From: Ilyomonas limi
Lineage (GTDB): Bacteria; Bacteroidota; Bacteroidia; Chitinophagales; Chitinophagaceae
Length of the DNA: 64,000 nucleotides
Assembly (NCBI RefSeq): GCF_005233845.1
Contig: NZ_SZQL01000002.1
Location: 186,001 to 250,000 of the forward strand
Direction: 5' to 3'
Shown here: in pieces, positions 17,092 through 24,790 of the stretch
How the letters are laid out: each line of letters starts with the position of its first letter
How positions within the stretch are numbered: position 1 is the first letter of the stretch
Notes under the pieces: model-generated
Seen by the model: only the letters and a program-made list of their open reading frames with translations
Databases searched by the model: none
What the model was told of the DNA's origin: nothing
Program-made: the position numbers and the translations under genes

Positions 17092-17649
17092 TTACTCTTG
17101 TGTTTCCGGCGCATTAACGTCGTTGCCCGGTGTAGAAGACTCCATTGGCGACTCATAAACCGGCATGTTTGCATTTTGTGCTGCCGTGTTGTTGTCCTGC
17201 GACGATGATGCGGCACCAGCCTTTTTGGAAGATGCTTTTTTGGTAGATGCTTTTTTAGTAGATGCTTTTTTAACAGATGCTTTTTGGGTGGATGCTTTTT
17301 TGGTAGCAGCCTTCTTAGTACCACCACCAGTTGCAGCCTTCTTAGTAGTTGCTTTTTTGGTGGCTGTAGCGCCTTTCTTTGCTGTTGCAGCCTTCTTTAC
17401 AGCTACTTTTTTCGTTGCTGCTTTCTTAGGAGCGGCTGCTTTTTTTACCGATACTTTAGCGGCACCTTTCTTAGTGGCTACAGCTCCTTTTTTCGTTGCT
17501 GCTTTCTTGGTTGTCGCAGCCTTCTTTACAGCTCCTTTTTTCGTTGCGGCTTTCTTGGGTGTTGCGGCTTTTTTAGTAGCCGTTTTCTTAACTGTTGCGG
17601 TTTTAGCAGACGCTTTTTTTGTCGCTGCTTTCTTAGTTGACTTTGCCAT
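17092..17649 (-). CDS. Histone H1-like lysine/alanine-rich DNA-binding protein
   Basis: A 185-aa protein built almost wholly of Lys, Ala and Thr in short imperfect repeats of the KKAATKK and TKKAS type (residues 1-145), like the C-terminal tail of eukaryotic H1 and bacterial AlgP/Hc-type proteins. Such proteins bind DNA non-specifically and can compact the nucleoid. The last 40 residues differ: neutral to acidic and Asn/Ser/Pro-rich ([15 protein letters not shown] and [12 protein letters not shown]). The repeats make the gene prone to length change. It starts with ATG in [14 protein letters not shown] and ends at a strong terminator, so it is monocistronic. The hydrophobic frame on the opposite strand is a mirror of the repeats. 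Confidence 0.85.
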   Translation of the reverse strand: MAKSTKKAATKKASAKTATVKKTATKKAATPKKAATKKGAVKKAATTKKAATKKGAVATKKGAAKVSVKKAAAPKKAATKKVAVKKAATAKKGATATKKATTKKAATGGGTKKAATKKASTQKASVKKASTKKASTKKASSKKAGAASSSQDNNTAAQNANMPVYESPMESSTPGNDVNAPETQE

Positions 17650-17790
17650 GTGATGGGTGTTTAGTAAATAATAATTGAAAGTTATAACACATTTGCATAT
17701 TCAAAAAACATTCCGGTAAATTTTTTGCGTATTTTTTTAAATAATAATTTGTGAACATCTTGCTTTCACAATACTTTTTAAAAACAAACT

Positions 17791-18162
17791 ATGAAAAATA
17801 CACCTAAAAAAACAGTAGTGCTTGGTGCCTCGGACAGCCCGATGCGATATAGCTTTTTAGCCGTGCGACGATTGAAATCTTACGACCATCCTGTTGTTGC
17901 TATCGGCAAAAAAAAGGGATCTGTTGATGATATACAAATTATAACTGAACATCCTTTGATGGATGATGTGGATACCATCACATTGTATCTTAATCCGACG
18001 CACCAAAAGCAATATTACGACTACATTTTATCGCTGCATCCAAAACGTATTATTTTTAATCCTGGTGCCGAAAACCCTGAGTTGGCAACACTTGCAAAAC
18101 AGAACAACATTCAGCCAATGAATGCGTGTACACTGGTATTGCTAAGCACCGGACAGTATTAA
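17791..18162 (+). CDS. CoA-binding domain protein (YccU-like)
   Basis: A 123-aa single-domain Rossmann-like protein of the CoA_binding_2 family. The start KKTVVLGASDSPMRYSFLAV is the typical nucleotide-binding beta-alpha-beta turn, followed by VVAIGKKKG, LYLNPTHQKQYYDYI and IIFNPGAENPELATLAK. Residue Cys near 113 (MNACTLVLL) matches the end of the family. Proteins of this type bind CoA and are related to succinyl-CoA synthetase alpha, but their role is unclear. It is divergent from the H1-like gene. Confidence 0.82.
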   Translation: MKNTPKKTVVLGASDSPMRYSFLAVRRLKSYDHPVVAIGKKKGSVDDIQIITEHPLMDDVDTITLYLNPTHQKQYYDYILSLHPKRIIFNPGAENPELATLAKQNNIQPMNACTLVLLSTGQY

Positions 18163-18454
18163 TACAGGAAGAATTTGGGAGGATGCTATGGATGATGTAA
18201 GATGTGATGAGCTATAATATATTTACTAAGGGTTAGTATTCATTAAAACTAAAGTTGCTTCATTCAATTGAATATTGCGCTTCATTATTTTAATTCATCA
18301 ATCAGGCTTATACATTCAACCTGATCAACTACATAGTACACCACACATATATAACATCATTCATCTTTTTATCCACCAAATGTTTATAATATTTTATCAC
18401 TACAATAAACAGGATATCTATAATACTGCGTAATTTTCATTTAAACTACATTAT

Positions 18455-18928
18455 ATGCGCTGGAGAAAATTTAATGGTGATCGCATCAACCTGCCGATAA
18501 AAGAGGCAGTGGAAGAGGCTATAAAAAAAGAACATGCAAAGGGAGTACGCCTAAAAGTATGTATTGGCACCGATAGCCAGGTAAAGGGTGAAGAAACAGA
18601 ATTTGCAACTGTCATTGTTTTTTTGCGCGAACACAATGGCGGCTTTATGTACATTCATAACGATAAAACGTTGCAAAAATACCACATCAAAGAACGGATG
18701 CTGGTAGAAGTTGCAAGGAGTATTGAGATTGCTTATGAATTGTGCGATTTATTTATTCAGTATGGTGTAGAAATGGAGGTTCATGCCGACATCAACACTA
18801 ATCCGCAATTTAAAAGCAACGATGCGCTGAAAGAAGCAATGGGCTACATCTTAGGTATGGGCTTCGCTTTTAAAGCCAAACCGGAAGCTTTTGCCAGCAG
18901 TTGCTGCGCCGATAAAGTAGTAAACTGA
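18455..18928 (+). CDS. YkuK-like RNase H-fold protein (DUF458)
   Basis: A 157-aa protein of the DUF458/YkuK family, which is thought to adopt an RNase H-like fold. It shows VCIGTDSQVKGEETEFATVIVF with the acidic residue of the first strand, followed by KERMLVEVARSIEIAYEL and EVHADINTNPQFKSNDALKEAMGYILGMGF. The invariant acidic residues (Asp in GTDSQ, Glu/Asp in EVHADIN) would bind a metal if it is a nuclease. The cellular role is not known. It is a single gene with 290 bases of featureless AT-rich DNA before it. Confidence 0.82.
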   Translation: MRWRKFNGDRINLPIKEAVEEAIKKEHAKGVRLKVCIGTDSQVKGEETEFATVIVFLREHNGGFMYIHNDKTLQKYHIKERMLVEVARSIEIAYELCDLFIQYGVEMEVHADINTNPQFKSNDALKEAMGYILGMGFAFKAKPEAFASSCCADKVVN

Positions 18929-19075
18929 TTACTGCTTTGCTTGATCTATTTAAATGTTTGCACTGTCTTAAAATAGTGCCTGTTAATGCTTACGCTCCTA
19001 TTTTATTTCCACCGTTATCCAATAGCTGCTTTACTTTAGCGATTTATAAAAATTGCTGAACGTAAATAAAGTTAC

Positions 19076-21379
19076 ATGTTGAAAAAAAGTTTGCTCTCAA
19101 CGCTTACCTGCAGCACTGTATTGCTATGTGCTGCGCAAAACAAAACTGCTGAAAATCTTGTACAGTATGTAAAGCCAATCATTGGCACACAGCGCATGGG
19201 ACATACCTACCCCGGCGCTACAGTGCCTTTTGGTATGGTACAATTAAGCCCCGACACAGATACTATTCCTTATGAGATGAATGGCAAATACAACCCGGAT
19301 GTATATAAATATTGTGCAGGCTACCAATACGACGATTCTACTATTGTAGGCTTTAGTCATACGCATTTCAGTGGTACAGGGCATAGCGATTTAGGAGACT
19401 TTTTGATCATGCCAACTGTTGGCGCTTTAAAATTAAATCCAGGCACCGAGGCAGATCCGGCAAGTGGTTATCGCTCGCTTTTTTCTCATGCAAATGAAGT
19501 AGCAGCAGCGGATTACTATAAAGTAAAATTGGATAGCTATAATATTCTTGCAGAGTTGACGGCTACCACGCGCGTAGGCTTTCATCAATATACCTTTCCT
19601 AAAAGCGATAGTGCGCACATTATACTCGATTTGATGCACGGTATTTACAACTATGATGAGAAAAATGTGTGGACTTATCTGCGTGTGGAAAATGACACCT
19701 TAATAACAGGTTACCGGGTTACTTCGGGCTGGGCAAGAACACGCACGGTATATTTTGCTATGACTTTCTCTAAACCTTTTTACCAATACGACAATACAAA
19801 TTACTCAAAGAAAACAGTCTATCGCGGCTTCTGGGGCAAGTGGGACCAGAGTTATAATTTTCCTGAAATAGCTGGCAGGCAAATACGTGCGTATTTTGAT
19901 TTTAAAACAGAGGAAGGCGAAAAGATAAAAATAAAATTTGCATTATCTCCGGTAAGCACAACAAATGCTTTGGCTAATCTACGCACAGAAACGCCAACAT
20001 GGGATTTTGATGCAGTAAAAAGGCAAGGTCAAGCAATGTGGCAAAATGAATTAAGTAAAATTATTATCACTACAAACAGTTCTGCAGAAAAGCAAAATTT
20101 TTATACAGCGATGTATCATGCTTTCATTAGTCCAACTATTTATATGGATAATGATAGCACGTACAAAGGTTTAGATCAAAACATTCACACAGCAAAAGGT
20201 TTTACAAATTACACTACTTTCTCGCTCTGGGATACCTATCGTGCATTGCATCCGTTGTTCAATATTATTCAGCCAAAACGCAATGCCGATATGGTGCAAA
20301 GTATGCTGGCACATTACAACCAAAGTGCCGAGCACATGCTACCGGTATGGAGCAATTCTGCCAACGAAAACTGGTGCATGACGGGCTATCATGCTGTGTC
20401 GGTGGTGTGCGATGCAATTGTAAAAGGCAATGCACCCTTTGATGAAAACAAAGCGTTGGATGCCTGCATCGCAACTTCCAATCACCGCAGCTATGAAGGT
20501 ATTGGTTATTATATAGATAACGGTTATGTGCCCGAAGACAAAAGTGGTTCCTCTGTATCCAAAACATTGGAATATGCGTATGATGACTGGTGTATAGCAC
20601 AAGCCGCTAAAAAACTGGGCAGAAATGATGTGTATGAAGCATATCTAAAGCGTTCGGAAAATTATAAAAATGTATGGGATGCTTCTATTGGTTTTATGCG
20701 ACCCAAGATGAGTGACAGACAATTCAGAAAAGAGTTTGATCCTATGCGCACCATTGATGAAGGCTTTATAGAAGGTAATGCATGGAATTATAGCTTGTAT
20801 GTACCACAAGCACCTGATACTTTAATAGCCATGATGGGCGGCAAAAAAAAGTTTACCGCGCATCTGGATTCGCTATTTACTATGGAGCTGCCCGATAAAT
20901 ATTTTGCCGAAACAGAAGATATTACCCGCGATGGCATTATTGGCAATTATGTGCATGGTAACGAGCCTTCGCATCACATTGTTTACCTGTACAATTTTAC
21001 GGATGAGCCTTGGAAAGCGCAGGCACGTGTGCGCCAGATATTGCCTATGCAATACAAAAACACACCGGATGGTTTGGGTGGCAACGATGATGCAGGGCAA
21101 ATGAGTGCATGGTACATTTTCAGTACGCTGGGCTTCTATCCTATTGCACCGGCATCAGACCAATATTGGTTAGGAAGTCCGGCTATAGATGCCGCTACTT
21201 TAACGCTTGAAAATGGCAATATTTTTACTATAAAAGCTCTTAACCAAAATGATAGAAATGTGTATGTACAAAAGGTGTTATTAAACGGCAAACCACTCAA
21301 CAGAAGATACATTACACATAACGAAATCATGAATGGTGGTGAGCTTACCTTTTATATGAGCAGCAAGCATGGCAAGTGA
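19076..21379 (+). CDS. GH92 family alpha-1,2-mannosidase, secreted
   Basis: A 767-aa exported glycoside hydrolase (signal peptide about residues 1-20, LLSTLTCSTVLLCAA). Family 92 enzymes are Ca-dependent inverting exo-alpha-mannosidases acting on N-glycan and yeast-mannan chains. The family marks run through the protein: YVKPIIGTQRMGHTYPGATV, GFSHTHFSGTGHSDLGDF, FSLWDTYRALHPLFN, EGNAWNYSLYVPQ, GNEPSHHIVYLYNF and the C-terminal GNDDAGQMSAWYIFSTLGFY. The length is normal. No SusC/D pair or other glycosidase is adjacent, so it is not in a visible utilisation locus. It ends at a strong bidirectional hairpin at 21445. Confidence 0.95.
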   Translation: MLKKSLLSTLTCSTVLLCAAQNKTAENLVQYVKPIIGTQRMGHTYPGATVPFGMVQLSPDTDTIPYEMNGKYNPDVYKYCAGYQYDDSTIVGFSHTHFSGTGHSDLGDFLIMPTVGALKLNPGTEADPASGYRSLFSHANEVAAADYYKVKLDSYNILAELTATTRVGFHQYTFPKSDSAHIILDLMHGIYNYDEKNVWTYLRVENDTLITGYRVTSGWARTRTVYFAMTFSKPFYQYDNTNYSKKTVYRGFWGKWDQSYNFPEIAGRQIRAYFDFKTEEGEKIKIKFALSPVSTTNALANLRTETPTWDFDAVKRQGQAMWQNELSKIIITTNSSAEKQNFYTAMYHAFISPTIYMDNDSTYKGLDQNIHTAKGFTNYTTFSLWDTYRALHPLFNIIQPKRNADMVQSMLAHYNQSAEHMLPVWSNSANENWCMTGYHAVSVVCDAIVKGNAPFDENKALDACIATSNHRSYEGIGYYIDNGYVPEDKSGSSVSKTLEYAYDDWCIAQAAKKLGRNDVYEAYLKRSENYKNVWDASIGFMRPKMSDRQFRKEFDPMRTIDEGFIEGNAWNYSLYVPQAPDTLIAMMGGKKKFTAHLDSLFTMELPDKYFAETEDITRDGIIGNYVHGNEPSHHIVYLYNFTDEPWKAQARVRQILPMQYKNTPDGLGGNDDAGQMSAWYIFSTLGFYPIAPASDQYWLGSPAIDAATLTLENGNIFTIKALNQNDRNVYVQKVLLNGKPLNRRYITHNEIMNGGELTFYMSSKHGK

Positions 21380-21444
21380 TTTTTTGAACCACAAAGACAC
21401 AAAAAACATAGAGGATCACAAAAGTTCTTAGACATTTATTGAAC

Positions 21445-21486
21445 TACAAAAGGTTCCGAATTTTAAAAAATTCGGAACCTTTTGTA
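21445..21486. terminator. Bidirectional terminator, GTTCCGAA/TTCGGAAC hairpin
   Basis: Perfect 20-bp arms (21445-21464 and 21467-21486) with core AAAAGGTTCCGAA and TTCGGAACCTTTT. A and T runs on the two flanks allow termination both ways, between GH92 and the convergent LpxD-like gene. The same core recurs at 42913-42957 and, degenerate, at 58741-58774. It is bracketed by ACCACAAAGACACAAA at 21389 and CTTTCGTGTCTTCACG at 21508, halves of another repeat. Confidence 0.85.
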
Positions 21487-21556
21487 TTCCCTCGAGACTG
21501 TTAGCACTTTCGTGTCTTCACGATTAAAAACTCCCTTTTAGAGGTTAGGGCTTCTT

Positions 21557-22504
21557 CTACATTTTCTTCAGTTTCTCCCACATCTCAGGTATGCGTTTTA
21601 CCCATACCAATTCTTTTTTCTTCGTCATTGCATCTTCTACCGGAGTACCAAAATAAGTTTTGCCACCTTGCAGGGAAGAAGGTACACCACTTTGCGCCAG
21701 CACTATTGCATTGGCACCAATGGTAAGCGTTTTACTTACACCTACTTGCCCCCATAGTACCACGCCATCTTCTATCTCCACAGCGCCGGCAATGCCCACC
21801 TGTGCAGCAAACAAACAGTTCTCACCAATGTTGCTGTCGTGACCGATATGCACCATGTTATCCATTTTAGTGCCTTTGCCAATGCGCGTGGATGCAGTAA
21901 CGCCGCGGTCAATGGTACAGCCTGCGCCAATTTCCACATCATCTTCTATTACTACATTACCACAACTTTGCATGCGTTTGTACCACACTTCGCGGCTTTT
22001 TTTGGTATTATAATAAAACGCATCACTGCCTATAACTGTTCCAGCTTGTATCACTACATTATTGCCAATTTCGGTGTAATCGTTAATTGTAACATTTGCA
22101 TGAATAATACAGTTGTTTCCAATCTTTACGTCTTTACCGATAAACACATTCGGCATAACCACCGTTCCTTCTCCAATGACAGCAGAATCGCTGATGGATT
22201 TTGTTGCCGGTGTAAATGGGCGGAAGTGATTGACGAGGGTTAAATATGCTTCAAAAGGTTGTGTTGTTACCAGCAATGTTTTGCCTTCGGGCAGTAAAAC
22301 ATCTTTGGTGTTGATGATGATATGCGTAGCTGCACTTTGCAGGCAGGCATCATAATATTTAGGATGGTCAACAAACACCACATCGCCTTTTTCTACTTTG
22401 TGTATCTCATTGATGCCGGTTGCCAGCGCGGTTTCATCGCCAACTACTTCTGCATGTATCAAACCGGCAAGCCATTGTACTGTTACGGGTGCAGGAAATC
22501 TCAT
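21557..22504 (-). CDS. lpxD: UDP-3-O-acylglucosamine N-acyltransferase (LpxD-like)
   Basis: Adds the N-linked hydroxyacyl chain in lipid A synthesis. 315 aa. The N-terminal uridine-binding domain (about residues 1-100, HKVEKGDVVFVDHPKYY) is followed by a left-handed beta-helix of hexapeptide repeats (IGEGTVVMPNVFIGKDVKIG onward). The catalytic histidine is His222 in MVHIGHDSNIG. A C-terminal helix (KRIPEMWEKLKKM) closes it. Many Bacteroidota have two lpxD paralogues, one fused near lpxC/fabZ; this solitary gene, away from lpxC or lpxA, may be the second copy. A -7 element (TATCTTTG, minus) lies at 22527-22534. Confidence 0.88.
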   Translation of the reverse strand: MRFPAPVTVQWLAGLIHAEVVGDETALATGINEIHKVEKGDVVFVDHPKYYDACLQSAATHIIINTKDVLLPEGKTLLVTTQPFEAYLTLVNHFRPFTPATKSISDSAVIGEGTVVMPNVFIGKDVKIGNNCIIHANVTINDYTEIGNNVVIQAGTVIGSDAFYYNTKKSREVWYKRMQSCGNVVIEDDVEIGAGCTIDRGVTASTRIGKGTKMDNMVHIGHDSNIGENCLFAAQVGIAGAVEIEDGVVLWGQVGVSKTLTIGANAIVLAQSGVPSSLQGGKTYFGTPVEDAMTKKKELVWVKRIPEMWEKLKKM

Positions 22505-22526
22505 TCGCTTTTTATTTTACTTACAC

Positions 22527-22534
22527 CAAAGATA
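22527..22534 (-). promoter_or_regulatory. Promoter -7 element for the lpxD-like gene
   Basis: TATCTTTG on the minus strand, 23 bases before the ATG. A -33 TTTG at standard spacing is lacking; the nearest is at 25 bases. Confidence 0.45.
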
Positions 22535-22843
22535 GCAGCCATGCATAAGAAGCGCTTTGCAAAAATTATTTTTTACAACAACATTGTATGTATTACACTT
22601 ACAGCATATGCAATGCGGCTTGCAATACCCTGAAAGCCTTACCAGCAAAGAACTTCAGCCTGCCACTAAATTGCGGGGCATACTTGCCGGGGCATCTCTC
22701 ATGCAAAAGGATCATCGTAATGCACATACTGTTTTAAAATTTGTGTATAAAAAATATGCGATTTTTTTTTGCATTGGTGAAAAGTATATTTAATATTGTG
22801 TTGGGAATTTTATTCCCGGTACTTACTAACCCATCTATATAGT

Positions 22844-22870
22844 AAATCCCGCACTCGCTGCGGGATTTTT
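22844..22870 (+). terminator. Terminator-like hairpin just before the pseudouridine synthase start
   Basis: AAATCCCGCA and TGCGGGATTT form a perfect 10-bp stem with loop CTCGC, followed by a T-run. It ends 6 bases before the ATG at 22877. No plus-strand gene precedes it, because the LpxD-like gene runs the other way. A smaller hairpin GGGAAT-TTT-ATTCCC lies 30 bases upstream (22803-22817). It therefore looks like a 5'-leader attenuator or the end of a tiny RNA. The rest of 22505-22843 has no supported gene; a 78-codon frame at 22557-22793 lacks any recognisable feature. Confidence 0.6.
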
Positions 22871-22876
22871 ATTGGT

Positions 22877-23464
22877 ATGAAACGCTACTTTATCATCTAC
22901 AAACCATACCTTGTTTTATCGCAATTCACTTCGCAACAGGGGCAGCAAACATTGGCTGATTTCTTCCATGTTCCTAAGGATGTATATGCTGTTGGAAGAT
23001 TGGATTACGATAGTGAAGGATTGCTGATTTTAACCAATGATTCCGCTTTAAATCATCGGTTGTTAAATCCTGCTTTTGAACACGAAAGAGCCTATTGGGT
23101 GCAGGTAGATGGCACGATTACAGAACAAGCTATACAACAGCTACAGCAAGGCGTTGAGATAAATATTGATGGCAAAATGTATAAAACGAAACCCTGCACA
23201 GCCAGGCTTTTGGGTAATGATTTATCAGTGCCTGAACGCAACCCGCCGGTACGCTTCAGAAAAGAGATTCCAGCCCCCTGGATAGAACTGATTTTGCGGG
23301 AAGGCAAGAACCGACAGGTAAGAAAAATGACTGCAAAGGCCGGCTTCCCCACCTTACGATTGATAAGGCAAAGAATAGTGCATATAGAATTAGGAACAAT
23401 GCAGCCAGGCGATATGATTGAATTGTCTAAGAAGACAGCATATAAAAAGCTTGAATTGATATAG
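22877..23464 (+). CDS. rluE: rRNA pseudouridine synthase, RluE/RsuA family
   Basis: Converts a specific uridine of rRNA (position 2457 of 23S rRNA in the RluE group) to pseudouridine. 195 aa from the ATG at 22877, which I prefer to an upstream TTG because homologues begin at KRYFIIYKP-like sequence. The catalytic Asp43 is in VGRLDYDSEGLLILTND, and the family C-terminal motif is LREGKNRQVRKMTAKAGFPT. There is no N-terminal S4 domain, which fits RluE rather than RsuA or RluB. The strong hairpin ending 6 bases upstream of the start is unusual and may control expression. Confidence 0.85.
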   Translation: MKRYFIIYKPYLVLSQFTSQQGQQTLADFFHVPKDVYAVGRLDYDSEGLLILTNDSALNHRLLNPAFEHERAYWVQVDGTITEQAIQQLQQGVEINIDGKMYKTKPCTARLLGNDLSVPERNPPVRFRKEIPAPWIELILREGKNRQVRKMTAKAGFPTLRLIRQRIVHIELGTMQPGDMIELSKKTAYKKLELI

Positions 23465-23594
23465 CCACAAAGGCAGTAAGAGACAAAATTTTAAAAAGCA
23501 GATGAAAAAGAATGCAATGGCTGTAAGGGAAATAGTTTAAGGCGTCAGTTTTGGATAAAGATAAATTCTGCGCACTAAATCACAAGTCTTCAAT

Positions 23595-24095
23595 TCATTT
23601 TGCCCTGGTGTCTTTATGGCTATTCTTCCGTATTCCTTCGTCCCGCTTTACTTTATCCCAATATTTTCTTGCCACGAACAAAAAACCAAAACTTTCGCCA
23701 TGCTCTTTATTGATGTGTTTGTGGTGCATTTTGTGCGCCCAGCGAATTACTTTTACATAGCGATTATTGCTGTGTGTAAACCATTTAAACCGCTGATGAA
23801 TAATAATATCGTGTACTAAAAAGTAAGCTGCACCATACAATGCCAGGCCAACACCAATACACACCACCCAATAATGTGCGGACTGCATACCCAACATAAT
23901 GCATAGCCAGCTTGGGATAGCAAAGATGAAAAAGAAAGCATCGTTTTTTTCAAAAAAGCCCGGATACTTTTTATGGTGGTCTTCGTGCAGGTACCACAGG
24001 AAACCGTGCATCACATATTTATGTATCAGCCAAGTAGCGCCTTCCATTAAAAAGAAGGTTGCCAGCACAATAGATATATACAACAGCCACATCAT
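23595..24095 (-). CDS. crtZ: Beta-carotene hydroxylase CrtZ-like (fatty-acid hydroxylase superfamily)
   Basis: A 166-aa integral membrane di-iron hydroxylase that adds hydroxyl groups to the rings of beta-carotene, giving zeaxanthin. The histidine cluster is complete: HKYVMHG, HEDHHKK, HDIIIHQR and HKMHHKHINKEHGESFGFL. Four hydrophobic segments separate them. It is the last gene of a tight carotenoid operon: its ATG overlaps the stop of the preceding gene as ATGA (24092-24095), so translation is likely coupled. Hydroxylation needs cyclic carotenoids, so a lycopene cyclase must exist, here or elsewhere. Confidence 0.92.
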   Translation of the reverse strand: MMWLLYISIVLATFFLMEGATWLIHKYVMHGFLWYLHEDHHKKYPGFFEKNDAFFFIFAIPSWLCIMLGMQSAHYWVVCIGVGLALYGAAYFLVHDIIIHQRFKWFTHSNNRYVKVIRWAHKMHHKHINKEHGESFGFLFVARKYWDKVKRDEGIRKNSHKDTRAK

Positions 24096-24790
24096 AAAAA
24101 AGTTCTCAGCAATAAAAAAAATAATAGTTGTATGATGAACAAATGTACTGCCAACGGATTGTTTTTTTCAAAAGGTAATAATTTGAATATTGCTAATAAC
24201 AACATACTGATAACAAACCAGCAGGTATAATTGTAAAGCGGAATATCGCCATTACCCAGCCATTGCCAGTAGCCGAGCCTTACGGCTACCGGCTCCATTA
24301 CAAAATCGAAAAGAGTAGCCAGCAAAGCACCATCTGTTATAAACGAAATAAATTGTACAGATGGTTTTACTTCCGCCTGCATAACCGCTAATTGTTTGGT
24401 GCTCCAGCTTTGCAGGCTTTGCGAAATAATGCCGGTGCAATACATAATGATAAACCAGTTTATACCTATTAAAAGAGGTACACCATCATATTGTATGCCC
24501 AACACTTTGCCGTATTGATAATTGCCAAATAAATGGCCGGTACCAACACCTATTAATTCAACAACAAATCCTGTTATACATGCAGTAGCAAAAAACAAAA
24601 AGAAAGAAATGTTCTTTTGCAATTGTGTAATAATGAGCAACACTGCCATAATCAGGAGGTTTAAAGGCGTATTTTGTACAAACCAATCTTTGTATGGCGT
24701 ATATAAAATACCAATAGCACCACTTACATGAAACAGCAAAACAACGAATAATGCAATGTGCTGTAGTGTAAACAATCTTTTAGTGTGCAT
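24092..24790 (-). CDS. Carotenoid biosynthesis protein, CruF-like (DUF422)
   Basis: A 232-aa membrane protein with about seven hydrophobic segments. VELIGVGTGHLFGNYQYGKV, DGVPLLIGINWFIIMYCTG and DFVMEPVAVRLGYWQW match the DUF422 family that includes CruF, a carotenoid 1',2'-hydratase, and related C50 carotenoid hydratases. It is placed between crtI and crtZ and overlaps both: its start overlaps the crtI stop by 11 bases and its stop overlaps the crtZ start. A hydratase next to a ring hydroxylase would suit a monocyclic carotenoid like myxol or saproxanthin, as made by some Bacteroidota. A cyclase role cannot be excluded from sequence alone. Confidence 0.8.
   Translation of the reverse strand: MHTKRLFTLQHIALFVVLLFHVSGAIGILYTPYKDWFVQNTPLNLLIMAVLLIITQLQKNISFFLFFATACITGFVVELIGVGTGHLFGNYQYGKVLGIQYDGVPLLIGINWFIIMYCTGIISQSLQSWSTKQLAVMQAEVKPSVQFISFITDGALLATLFDFVMEPVAVRLGYWQWLGNGDIPLYNYTCWFVISMLLLAIFKLLPFEKNNPLAVHLFIIQLLFFLLLRTFL

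Noticed and set aside
17165-17653. 162-codon plus-strand frame opposite the H1-like gene, rich in Ala, Phe and Val
   Set aside because: It is the mirror of the Lys/Ala codons (AAA to TTT, GCN to NGC) of the minus-strand gene. The gene on the minus strand has a terminator and recognisable composition.
22557-22793. 78-codon frame between lpxD and the pseudouridine synthase
   Set aside because: No promoter, no recognisable motif, and it overlaps the presumed lpxD promoter region.
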